Shown: positions 1-4,673 of the stretch, piece after piece
How positions within the stretch are numbered: position 1 is the stretch's first letter
Layout: each line of letters opens with the position of its first letter
Assembly: GCA_025923175.1 (NCBI GenBank)
Contig: JAICGL010000309.1
Location: 1 to 5,334 of the forward strand
Direction of reading: 5' to 3'
Source: Acidimicrobiia bacterium
Lineage (GTDB): Bacteria; Actinomycetota; Acidimicrobiia; IMCC26256; BP-133
Length of the DNA stretch: 5,334 nucleotides
Translations under genes and position numbers: made by a program
Notes under the pieces: generated by a model
Seen by the model: the letters and a program-made list of their open reading frames with translations, nothing else
Database searches by the model: none
Told to the model about the DNA's origin: nothing

Positions 1-659
1 ACGACTGCAAGGCCCGGGCCAACGAGATCGTGGCCGGGCCGGGCGGGGTCGCCATCACCCAGCGCTGCCCGAAGGGCAAGCAACGGGTCGCGCTGGTCAA
101 CCCGCACACCGGCAAGGCGATCTGGAAATTCAGCATCAGCACGCCGAGCCTCCGGTTGCTGGCGGTGGGGAGCAACTCGGTGGCGATGTATCAGGGCGGC
201 CTCGTCCAGCGGGTGATCATCCTCGGGCCCGGCGGCGTCGCCACTGCCCACATCCCCTGCGACTGCGGCGACGGCGCCGCACTCTCGGCCGGATTCGTCG
301 GCGGCACCACCCTGGCCGCCGGCCTCAACGGGCGGATCGGCGTCGGCGGCCACCTGCTCGTCGGCGGCCCGTTCGGCGTGATCGGCGCCGACGGGGGCAC
401 CGGCCAGGTGCTTTGGGAGAAGCCCGTCCCCGGCGGGCCTCTCCACCAGGTCCTCACCGATGACGCCCACGCCCACATCGTGAGCGGCGACGGTGCCCTC
501 CTCCGGTTGAACCCCGCCGACGGGACCACGCGCCTCGTCGCCCGCAGCACCGGCCCCCTCGAACCCGACGCGATCATCGTCCCCGCCGGCAGTTACGTCG
601 CCGCCGGCGCCGCCAAGAGTTTCTCCTTCACCGGCCCGGTCGGAGCCGGCGGGGTCTGA
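1..659 (+). CDS. PQQ-like beta-propeller protein, C-terminal part (5'-truncated)
   Basis: The reading frame is open from base 3 to the TGA at 657-659, giving the last 218 residues; the true start lies left of the window. The GTG at 30 is internal, because the residues before it (DCKARANEIV) flow into the same strand pattern. Repeats of the PQQ-like or pyrrolo-quinoline type are visible: LVNPHTGKAIWKFSIS, VIGADGGTGQVLWEKPV and, weaker, LRLNPADGTTRLVARS. Each is a hydrophobic strand, then a D/N-x-x-TG turn, then a strand, the usual blade of such propellers. Cysteines are present (DCK near the start, QRCP, PCDCGDG) and could form disulfides, which would fit an exported protein, but the N-terminus is missing so export cannot be judged. 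No catalytic residues are recognised. The likely role is a binding or scaffold propeller, not a quinoprotein dehydrogenase. It converges on tetR with no gap. Confidence 0.72.
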   Translation, partial: DCKARANEIVAGPGGVAITQRCPKGKQRVALVNPHTGKAIWKFSISTPSLRLLAVGSNSVAMYQGGLVQRVIILGPGGVATAHIPCDCGDGAALSAGFVGGTTLAAGLNGRIGVGGHLLVGGPFGVIGADGGTGQVLWEKPVPGGPLHQVLTDDAHAHIVSGDGALLRLNPADGTTRLVARSTGPLEPDAIIVPAGSYVAAGAAKSFSFTGPVGAGGV

Positions 660-663
660 TCAG
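656..663. other. Palindrome joining two abutting convergent stop codons
   Basis: The palindrome CTGATCAG contains the TGA of the propeller gene (657-659) and, on the other strand, the TGA of tetR (662-660). The genes are back to back with zero intergenic bases. Imperfect flanking arms (CCGGC 646-650 with GCCGG 671-675) could enlarge this into a weak hairpin, but no U-tract follows on either strand, so terminator function is doubtful. Confidence 0.55.
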
Positions 664-1268
664 GTCGCGGGCCGGACCTTCGTCGAGGCCAGCGCTTCCT
701 GGGTGGCGGCCAGGGCCGTCTCGACCAGGGGCTGGAGGGGCTCGTTGGCTCCCCGGAGGATCCAGCGGCGCACGGCGGCGCCGTAGGCGGCCAGGATCGC
801 CGACACCGCTGCGCCGGTGGCCAGGTCCTCGGGCGGGACGCCGGCCCGGCGGGCGATCTCGGCGGTGATCAGGTCCTCCAGGCGGCGCATGATGACCGCC
901 CGGTGATGGACCAGCAGGTTGTCGCACTCGTGGGCCACCTTGGCCAGCAGGCGGCGCTTCTCCAGATCGGCGCTGAACCGGCCCGCCGAGTCACGCAGCA
1001 CCCAGAGCAGGGCCTCGAAGGGCGGCTCGTCCTCTGGGCGGGCGGCGAGGCTGTCGAGTGTCGCCTGGATCTGGGCGTCGATGTCGTGGAAGAGCACCGA
1101 CTCCTTAGCGGGGAAGTACCGGAAGAACGTCCGCCGTCCGACGTCGGCCCGCTCGGCGATGGCGTCGACGGTGGTTTCGGTGAACCCTTGCTCGGCGAAC
1201 AGCTCCAGGGCGGCATCGACGATCGCAGCTCTGGTGCGATCCATGTGCCGTTCGCGGAGGCCAGGCAT
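660..1268 (-). CDS. TetR/AcrR-family transcriptional regulator
   Basis: A 202-residue repressor-type protein, the usual TetR length. Residues 3-13 (GLRERHMDRTR) followed by AAIVDAALELF at 14-24 form the first helices. The helix-turn-helix spans about residues 32-52, with TVDAIAERADVGRRTFFRYF. The GRRTFFRYFPAK signature resembles TetR proteins with an acyl-CoA-like ligand domain, such as the mycofactocin regulator MftR. The rest (about 80-195) is a helical ligand and dimer domain whose ligand cannot be read from sequence. I chose the ATG at 1268 over the one at 1244 because the GLRER..RTR leader is conserved in this subfamily and GGGG lies just upstream. Its stop abuts the propeller gene. A repeat-rich stretch at 1308-1354 upstream is the natural place for autoregulation. 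It is the last of five minus-strand genes, but 124 bp and a possible terminator separate it from the META lipoprotein, so it probably has its own promoter. Confidence 0.93.
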   Translation of the reverse strand: MPGLRERHMDRTRAAIVDAALELFAEQGFTETTVDAIAERADVGRRTFFRYFPAKESVLFHDIDAQIQATLDSLAARPEDEPPFEALLWVLRDSAGRFSADLEKRRLLAKVAHECDNLLVHHRAVIMRRLEDLITAEIARRAGVPPEDLATGAAVSAILAAYGAAVRRWILRGANEPLQPLVETALAATQEALASTKVRPAT

Positions 1269-1277
1269 GACTGCCCC

Positions 1278-1283
1278 ATCGTA
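1278..1283 (-). promoter_or_regulatory. Candidate -10 box for tetR
   Basis: On the minus strand this reads TACGAT, a match to the actinobacterial TANNNT -10 pattern, ending 9 bases before the ATG at 1268. A start of transcription at the usual distance would give an almost leaderless mRNA. No convincing -35 hexamer is seen 17 bases upstream, so the call is tentative. Confidence 0.3.
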
Positions 1284-1307
1284 CCGTCATCCGAGAGGGC
1301 ATCACGA

Positions 1308-1354
1308 CAGAAATGCCGTGTGGCACTAAAGCCAAAATGGCACTAGTCAGAAAT
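1308..1354. promoter_or_regulatory. Nested repeats upstream of tetR, candidate operator
   Basis: This A/T-richer stretch has two copies of TGGCACTA (1321-1328 and 1338-1345, 17 bp apart) flanked by two copies of CAGAAAT (1308-1314 and 1348-1354). TGCC/GGCA half-sites also form short inverted repeats: TGCC-GTGT-GGCA (1314-1325), TGGC-ACTAAA-GCCA (1321-1334) and GCCA-AAA-TGGC (1331-1341). TetR proteins usually bind inverted repeats near their own promoter, so this is the best operator candidate. Exact half-site boundaries cannot be fixed from one sequence. Confidence 0.4.
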
Positions 1355-1364
1355 AGGCGTGAAG

Positions 1365-1379
1365 GCAGCTCAAGGCTGC
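1365..1379 (-). terminator. Small hairpin downstream of META lipoprotein gene, weak terminator candidate
   Basis: GCAGC and GCTGC form a 5-bp stem with a 5-nt loop, beginning 14 bases after the stop codon at 1393-1395. On the minus strand only a diffuse T-rich patch (CCTATTTC) follows about 8 bases later. It could slow or end transcription before tetR, but the stem is short. Confidence 0.25.
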
Positions 1380-1392
1380 GCGTGATGAAGGG

Positions 1393-2220
1393 TTACCCGG
1401 CGGCCCGGAGGCGCAGGCCACGGCCGCCGGGGCCGTCGAGGCGGAGGACGTCGGCGTCGATCTGGTAGCGGACGTCACCGTCGAGCGTGGCAAGCACCGC
1501 CCGCTCGACCCGCATCCGGTCGTCGTCGCAGGCCATCTTCGTCGTGATCACCTCGGAGAAGGTGATGGTCGAGTTGGCCTCGTCGACGACCGAGTTGCCG
1601 CCCATGCCGTTGCATCCGGTGTTGCCACGGAAGCTCTTGCCGTCCTCGAAGGTGAGGTAGGCCTCGACGCCGGCCGGCACCGACGAGGCGGCTTCCCGCT
1701 CGACGATGGTGTCCACCACCCATTTCGTGCTCCGCAGCGGGCGGTCGGGGTTTGCCACTTCACGATCCTCCAGCACGACGCGGACGCTGCCGTTGTCGAG
1801 GGTCAGCGTCGACCCCGACCGGGCCCACGAGGGTTTGCTGGTCAGGAACCGGGCCAGCCACTCGTCCTGGGCGTGGCGGGGCGGGTCGCAGCCCATCTCG
1901 GTGGTGGCCATGTCGTTGACCACGAGACGGCCGCCCTGGAAGGAGGCGGGCCCGCCCATCTGGTTGCAGCCGGCCTGGGCGCCGAGGCGGTGGCCGTCGG
2001 CGAAGAAGTTGAGCGTGATCCGGGTCCCCTCGACGAGCGGCTTGGGCTGGCCGTTCTCGGTTACCGACGTCGACAGGTACGTCCGCCCCCAGGGCTCACC
2101 GCCGGTGGAGGTCGACGTCGAGTCGGCCGCACCGGCCTGCGGAATCCGCTCCTGGCCGCAGGCACCGGCGGCGAGGAAAAGGGCGAGCAGCAGCAGGGTG
2201 GTCGTCGTTTTGATCCGCAT
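1393..2220 (-). CDS. Lipoprotein with two tandem META (HslJ-like) domains
   Basis: A 275-residue predicted exported lipoprotein. The N-terminus has K4, a hydrophobic stretch at 9-18 and a lipobox-like LAAGAC with Cys21 as the lipidation site, then a Ser/Thr-rich linker (about 30-42). Two META domains follow, about residues 46-152 and 163-272. Each carries the family hallmarks: GCNQMGG (84-90) with TEMGC (107-111) in the first, and GCNGMGG (202-208) with TKMAC (227-231) in the second. In each domain the two cysteines (85/111 and 203/231) could pair as a disulfide outside the membrane. META proteins such as E. coli HslJ are linked to envelope or heat stress and novobiocin resistance, but no biochemical activity is established, so the function here is unknown. 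The ATG is fixed by an in-frame TAA two codons upstream. No clear Shine-Dalgarno is seen; a perfect palindrome ends 9 bases before the start. It lies 27 bp after the DsbA-family gene and is probably co-transcribed with it. Confidence 0.9.
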   Translation of the reverse strand: MRIKTTTTLLLLALFLAAGACGQERIPQAGAADSTSTSTGGEPWGRTYLSTSVTENGQPKPLVEGTRITLNFFADGHRLGAQAGCNQMGGPASFQGGRLVVNDMATTEMGCDPPRHAQDEWLARFLTSKPSWARSGSTLTLDNGSVRVVLEDREVANPDRPLRSTKWVVDTIVEREAASSVPAGVEAYLTFEDGKSFRGNTGCNGMGGNSVVDEANSTITFSEVITTKMACDDDRMRVERAVLATLDGDVRYQIDADVLRLDGPGGRGLRLRAAG

Positions 2221-2223
2221 GTC

Positions 2224-2247
2224 TTATTCGACGGTCCGGACCGTCAT
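2224..2247 (-). other. Seven-codon mini-ORF in the dsbA-like/META gap
   Basis: On the minus strand an ATG directly follows the TGA of the DsbA-family gene and encodes MTVRTVE before TAA. It is in the same frame as the META lipoprotein, whose ATG comes one codon after this stop. It could help couple translation across the gap, but such a short ORF can arise by chance. It has no Shine-Dalgarno of its own. Confidence 0.15.
2230..2245. promoter_or_regulatory. Perfect 16-bp palindrome before the META lipoprotein start
   Basis: GACGGTCCGGACCGTC equals its own reverse complement over all 16 bases. It occupies most of the 27-bp gap between the DsbA-family stop (2248) and the lipoprotein ATG (2220). 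As DNA it looks like a dimeric operator. As RNA it could fold as a 6-bp stem with a CCGG loop, 9 bases upstream of the start codon, where a ribosome would bind. No U-tract follows it on either strand, so a terminator is less likely. Confidence 0.4.
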
Positions 2248-2826
2248 TCAGTTCCGCCCTCGTTTGATCTCGAAGAAGCCGTCGATCGGGGCCAGGGCCT
2301 CGACCGCGTCCCACAATGCCAGCCCGTCCCGCTTGTCGGGCACGGTCTTGAGGACGGGACCGTGGAACCCGCGCCGGGCGCTGGGAAGTACGAACACCGG
2401 CGAGCCGACGCCGGGGCCCGCCGCGGCGATGGCCGCTTCGGTCGCGGCCCGCACGCCGGCGTCGAGGCCGGGATCGCCGAGCGCCGCACCGTCGGCGCCG
2501 AGGTCGGCGGCCCGGACGGCGGAGGAAACGAGCTCGTCGTCGAAGGTGAACCCTTCTTCGTGGGCCAGCTGCCCGAGCGCGCCGTAGAACCGGGCGACGT
2601 CGCCCTGACGCCCGGACCGGTGCAGGTGCTCCACGAGCCGGAGGGCGCCAAACGAGACCGTCGTCTCCTCACCGTGCTCCTCGTCGGGCCCGTCGTTGAG
2701 CACGAAGAGGCTGAACGGGCGCCACTCGACGTCGAGCGAGCGGGCCTCGGCCACAGCCATGAGCCACCGGGCCGCCCGCCAAGTCCACGGGCACACCGGT
2801 TCGAAGAAGAAGGTCACATCAGCCAT
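2248..2826 (-). CDS. DsbA-family thioredoxin-fold protein, Rv2466c-like (mycothiol-dependent nitroreductase family), single cysteine
   Basis: A 192-residue cytosolic protein (no signal peptide) of the DsbA/FrnE thioredoxin fold. After the first strand (VTFFFEP) comes the active-site segment CPWTW at 12-16. The helical insertion spans about 50-130. VGSPVF (140-145) holds the cis-proline (Pro143). The C-terminal part has GPVL (156-159), LWDAVEAL (171-178) and FFEIKR (184-189), closely matching the end of M. tuberculosis Rv2466c as I recall it. Rv2466c is described as a mycothiol-dependent reductase with a CPWC site. Here the second active-site cysteine is Thr15, and Cys12 is the only cysteine in the protein. 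A monothiol mechanism, a mixed disulfide with mycothiol, is therefore the most that could be expected. The ATG at 2826 has a purine-rich GAGAGAGG just upstream. The META lipoprotein gene follows 27 bp downstream. The substrate is unknown. Confidence 0.85.
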   Translation of the reverse strand: MADVTFFFEPVCPWTWRAARWLMAVAEARSLDVEWRPFSLFVLNDGPDEEHGEETTVSFGALRLVEHLHRSGRQGDVARFYGALGQLAHEEGFTFDDELVSSAVRAADLGADGAALGDPGLDAGVRAATEAAIAAAGPGVGSPVFVLPSARRGFHGPVLKTVPDKRDGLALWDAVEALAPIDGFFEIKRGRN

Positions 2827-2847
2827 GGCCTCTCTCTACCCCAAACG

Positions 2848-2880
2848 CGGTTCGACCGCCCTCTCCGGGCGGCCGAACCG
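2848..2880 (-). terminator. Hairpin 1 in the RDD/dsbA-like gap (terminator or 5'-leader structure)
   Basis: CGGTTCG-A-CCGCCC and GGGCGG-C-CGAACCG form a 14-position stem around a 5-nt loop (2862-2866). The single A/C mismatch on the plus strand (2855/2873) becomes a U-G wobble in minus-strand RNA, so the stem pairs fully only in the RNA of the flanking genes. On that strand it is followed by CGTTTGGGG, only three Ts, and ends 21 bases before the dsbA-like ATG. It may be an I-shaped terminator without a U-tract, or a leader structure controlling the dsbA-like gene. Confidence 0.55.
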
Positions 2881-2906
2881 TGGCGTCTACCAGCAGGTGA
2901 GAAGGT

Positions 2907-2943
2907 GCCGGTCGACCCGTTTAGCTAGAGCGGGCCGACCGGC
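2907..2943 (-). terminator. Hairpin 2 in the RDD/dsbA-like gap (likely RDD terminator)
   Basis: GCCGGTCG-A-CCCG (2907-2919) pairs with CGGG-C-CGACCGGC (2931-2943) around an 11-nt loop containing TAGCTA. Its one mismatch (2915/2935) is again A/C on the plus strand and a U-G wobble in minus-strand RNA, giving a 13-pair stem. It begins 30 bases after the RDD stop codon, a typical terminator position, but no U-tract follows. Its arms resemble those of hairpin 1, sharing CGGT(T)CGACC on the left and GGCCGA(A)CCG on the right. Confidence 0.55.
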
Positions 2944-2973
2944 GTCGGCTGGGGAGCCGGGCCTTGGAGATGC

Positions 2974-3450
2974 TCAGCGAGCGGCGTTCACGACCATGCT
3001 GCCGGCCAACTTGTCGTGCACTGCCTGGCGCTTCTTGTCCCACAGGGGCGACAGACCGTCAGCCACCCACAGGACGAAGCCGAGCATCGGGATCAGGAAG
3101 AGGAGCGTGGGAACGAGGTACCGCAGGGCGGCCTTGGGGTAGCCGAGCGGGCCGCCGGTGGCGGCGTCACGGGCCTGAATGCCCCAGACCATCTTGCCGA
3201 CGGTCTGGCCCTTGCGACTCCCGTTGAGAAGGGAGAAGTAGGTCACGCCGATGGCCACGCTGACGGCGAAGCCGGTGTAACGGCCCATGTCCATCGAGCG
3301 GGTCAGGATCCCGAGCGGGATCCACATGATGGCGACGTCAATCACCAGCGCGGCGAAGCGGCGCCACCACTCCGCCATCGCCGGCACGGCGGGGGCTTCG
3401 GAAGCGGCCTGGACTTCCCAAAGCTGGTCACTGTTCTCTATCGCCGACAT
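2974..3450 (-). CDS. RDD-family membrane protein
   Basis: A 158-residue inner-membrane protein. A polar N-terminal tail of about 26 residues precedes the RDD core. WWRRFAALVIDVAI (28-41) carries the conserved arginine and aspartate (Arg31, Asp38) in the first membrane segment (about 32-50). A second membrane segment spans about 59-75, then SRKGQTVGKMVWGIQARD (78-95), the family's typical cytoplasmic GxTxGKxxxGI motif. A third segment lies at about 112-130. The end, LWDKKRQAVHDKLAGSMVV (136-154), is the usual D-x(4-5)-Q-x(2)-HD-x(3)-G-x-x-VV signature. RDD proteins are small integral membrane proteins of mostly unknown role; some are implicated in ion transport, which cannot be claimed here. 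The ATG at 3450 has GGAAAGGG about 5 bases upstream. It lies 103 bp after the peroxiredoxin gene, with two hairpins downstream. Confidence 0.92.
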   Translation of the reverse strand: MSAIENSDQLWEVQAASEAPAVPAMAEWWRRFAALVIDVAIMWIPLGILTRSMDMGRYTGFAVSVAIGVTYFSLLNGSRKGQTVGKMVWGIQARDAATGGPLGYPKAALRYLVPTLLFLIPMLGFVLWVADGLSPLWDKKRQAVHDKLAGSMVVNAAR

Positions 3451-3481
3451 GCCGGCCCTTTCCGTGCGAACCGTGTGAATC

Positions 3482-3495
3482 GGACGAACTCGTCC
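3482..3495. promoter_or_regulatory. Inverted repeat upstream of the RDD gene
   Basis: GGACGA-AC-TCGTCC, with 6-bp arms around 2 bases, sits 32-45 bases upstream of the RDD start codon in the 103-bp gap after the peroxiredoxin stop. It is compact enough to be a dimeric operator. As RNA it could form a 5-bp stem with a 4-nt loop. I find no clear -35/-10 pair next to it, so its role is open. Confidence 0.25.
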
Positions 3496-3553
3496 TTGGG
3501 TTTCGCCGGAACGGGGTCGGGCTCCTGCCTGCGGCGGGGACTTAACGACTGTT

Positions 3554-4039
3554 CTACAAGGCTTTCAGCACCTTGTCAGATGAGGCGACGTCGACCTTCC
3601 CGGGGTTGGGCTCGATGAAGATCTCCTGCACGACGCCGTCCTGGAGGATGGCCGCGTAGCGCAGCGAGCGGGTGCCGAGGCCGATGCCGGAGAGGTCGAG
3701 CTCCATGCCCGACGCGGCAGCAAATGCACCGTTGCCGTCCGACAGCATGAGGACCTTCTCGCCCGTCCCCTGGGCGTTACCCCACGCCCCCATGACGAAG
3801 GGGTCGTTGACGGCGATGCAGGCGATGCGGTCGACGCCCTTCTCGAGGATCTCGTCGGCCTGCATCACGAAGCCGGGCAGGTGGTGATCGGAGCAGGTCG
3901 GGGTGAAGGCGCCGGGGACGGCGAAGAGGACGACCTTGCCCTTACCGAGCACTTCACCGCTCTCGACCGGCTGGAGCCCTTCGGTCGTCAGGGTCGTGAG
4001 CTTGACGTTCGGAATCGTGTCGCCGACGGAAAGTGCCAC
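3554..4039 (-). CDS. Peroxiredoxin, Prx5 / type II family
   Basis: A 161-residue cytosolic thiol peroxidase expected to reduce hydrogen peroxide and alkyl hydroperoxides. PGAFTPTCS (42-50) holds the peroxidatic Cys49 with the conserved Pro and Thr (Pro42, Thr46). The catalytic arginine is Arg127 (SLRYA context, 125-129). VNDPFVMGAW (77-86) and SDGNGAFA (100-107) are further family signatures. The second cysteine, Cys74 in IACIAVNDP, is 25 residues after Cys49, the spacing of the second cysteine in plant type II Prx, so it could be resolving. Length matches the family. It is named redoxin or Prx5-like by motif; the reductant (thioredoxin, glutaredoxin or mycothiol/mycoredoxin) is not visible. 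The start is a GTG at 4039-4037, supported by GGGAGG about 5 bases upstream; no in-frame ATG is nearby. It is divergent from the TPR-like gene across a 118-bp gap and has RDD downstream. Confidence 0.95.
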   Translation of the reverse strand: MALSVGDTIPNVKLTTLTTEGLQPVESGEVLGKGKVVLFAVPGAFTPTCSDHHLPGFVMQADEILEKGVDRIACIAVNDPFVMGAWGNAQGTGEKVLMLSDGNGAFAAASGMELDLSGIGLGTRSLRYAAILQDGVVQEIFIEPNPGKVDVASSDKVLKAL

Positions 4040-4157
4040 CAGGACCTCCCTGGAATCGATGGGCTTTCTTCCATCATTGCCGGATCACCCCAGGCCGCGC
4101 CCCTTGGAGCGCTCAGCGTTTCTGCGGGAGCCCCCGGCCCGTCCTACATTGCGGGGC
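4040..4157. promoter_or_regulatory. Divergent promoter region between peroxiredoxin and TPR-like genes
   Basis: This 118-bp gap must hold promoters for both flanking genes. The rightward -10 is listed separately. On the minus side only the peroxiredoxin Shine-Dalgarno (GGGAGG at about 4051-4046) is clear, and no convincing hexamer pair was found. An 8-bp palindrome, GAGCGCTC (4107-4114), lies near the middle and is too short to interpret. Confidence 0.45.
4145..4150 (+). promoter_or_regulatory. -10 box for a probably leaderless TPR-like gene
   Basis: TACATT matches TANNNT and ends 7 bases before the ATG at 4158, so transcription would begin at or very near the A of the start codon. The -35 region is weak. 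No AGGAGG-type Shine-Dalgarno at proper spacing is present (only GCGGGGC touching the ATG), which agrees with leaderless initiation, common in actinobacteria. Confidence 0.45.
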
Positions 4158-4673
4158 ATGCCCTCGTCTTTTGCATTCCGGCTCCTGTCCAAGGACTCGA
4201 TCCCCGACGCGTTGAAGAAGGCGGAGCGCTACCGGCTACTGGCCGAACCCGACGAGGCCGAGAGCGTCTGCCTCGACATCCTCCAGGTCGACCCGGATAA
4301 CCAGGACGCCAAAATCGACCTGATCCTGGCGATCTCCGACCAGTTCAATATCGAGCGCCGGCCCCGCGTCGAACTGGCCATGAAGGTCGTCGGGGAGCTC
4401 AAGGACGAGTACCAGCGCCGCTACTACGAGGCCGTCGTCCTGGAGCGGGAAGCCCGGGCCCACCTCGACCTCGACACCCCGCCCGTCCTCGTCTTCCTCC
4501 GCTACTGCGAGGCCATGGACCGCTTCGCCGCGGCCGCCGCCATCCGCCCGCCAGGCGACGACTCGGCCATCATCCGCTGGAACGCCTGCGTGCGGGCCAT
4601 CCGCCGCCGCCAGCTCCAGCCCGGCCTCGAAGACGTGGAGTTCATCGCCGCCTGGGCCCGGGAAGGCGACTGA
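4158..4673 (+). CDS. TPR-like helical repeat protein of unknown function
   Basis: A 171-residue, soluble, highly charged all-helical protein. Residues 14-47 (SIPDALKKAERYRLL..PDEAESVCLDILQVDPDN) form one clear TPR: A at packing positions, then the ILQVDPDN turn typical of TPR helix B. Residues 49-85 look like a second, degenerate repeat. A third helical hairpin (86-130, YQRRYYEAVVLEREARAHL and YCEAMDRFAAAAAIRPPG) ends with the same Pro-turn. RWNACVRAIRR (140-150) is a motif I recall from small TPR proteins in several phyla, none with an assigned function as far as I know. The open frame continues upstream into the peroxiredoxin gene, but the ATG at 4158 is preferred: the first repeat begins 14 residues after it, a -10 box sits 7 bases upstream, and the upstream residues are Pro/Arg/Ser-rich antisense-like sequence. 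It probably mediates protein-protein contacts. It converges on the LuxR gene with a 16-bp gap. Confidence 0.85.
   Translation: MPSSFAFRLLSKDSIPDALKKAERYRLLAEPDEAESVCLDILQVDPDNQDAKIDLILAISDQFNIERRPRVELAMKVVGELKDEYQRRYYEAVVLEREARAHLDLDTPPVLVFLRYCEAMDRFAAAAAIRPPGDDSAIIRWNACVRAIRRRQLQPGLEDVEFIAAWAREGD

Noticed and set aside
903..1346. Plus-strand frames of 136-147 codons antisense to tetR
   Set aside because: The tetR sequence is a clear family match; the antisense translations have no domain and run through the likely operator region.
1706..2587. A 293-codon plus-strand frame antisense to the same genes
   Set aside because: Ser/Pro/Arg-rich composition and no domain; it is antisense to clear META and DsbA-fold coding sequence.
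1873..2928. A 351-codon open frame on the plus strand, antisense to the META lipoprotein and DsbA-family genes
   Set aside because: It covers two well-supported genes and the hairpin gap, and its translation is low-complexity Gly/Arg/Pro/Glu-rich with no recognisable domain, as expected from the reverse strand of high-GC genes.
3498..3545. Possible peroxiredoxin terminator in the 3451-3553 gap (CGCCG ... CGGCG)
   Set aside because: The arms are only 5 bases with a loop of over 20 bases and no U-tract; too weak to call.
3016..3618. A 200-codon plus-strand frame antisense to the RDD gene
   Set aside because: The RDD motifs are unmistakable on the minus strand; the antisense product is low complexity.
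3903..4157. An N-terminal extension of the TPR-like gene upstream to 3903
   Set aside because: It would overlap the 5' end of the peroxiredoxin gene on the other strand; the extra 85 residues are Pro/Ser/Arg-rich with no TPR pattern, and promoter placement supports the ATG at 4158.
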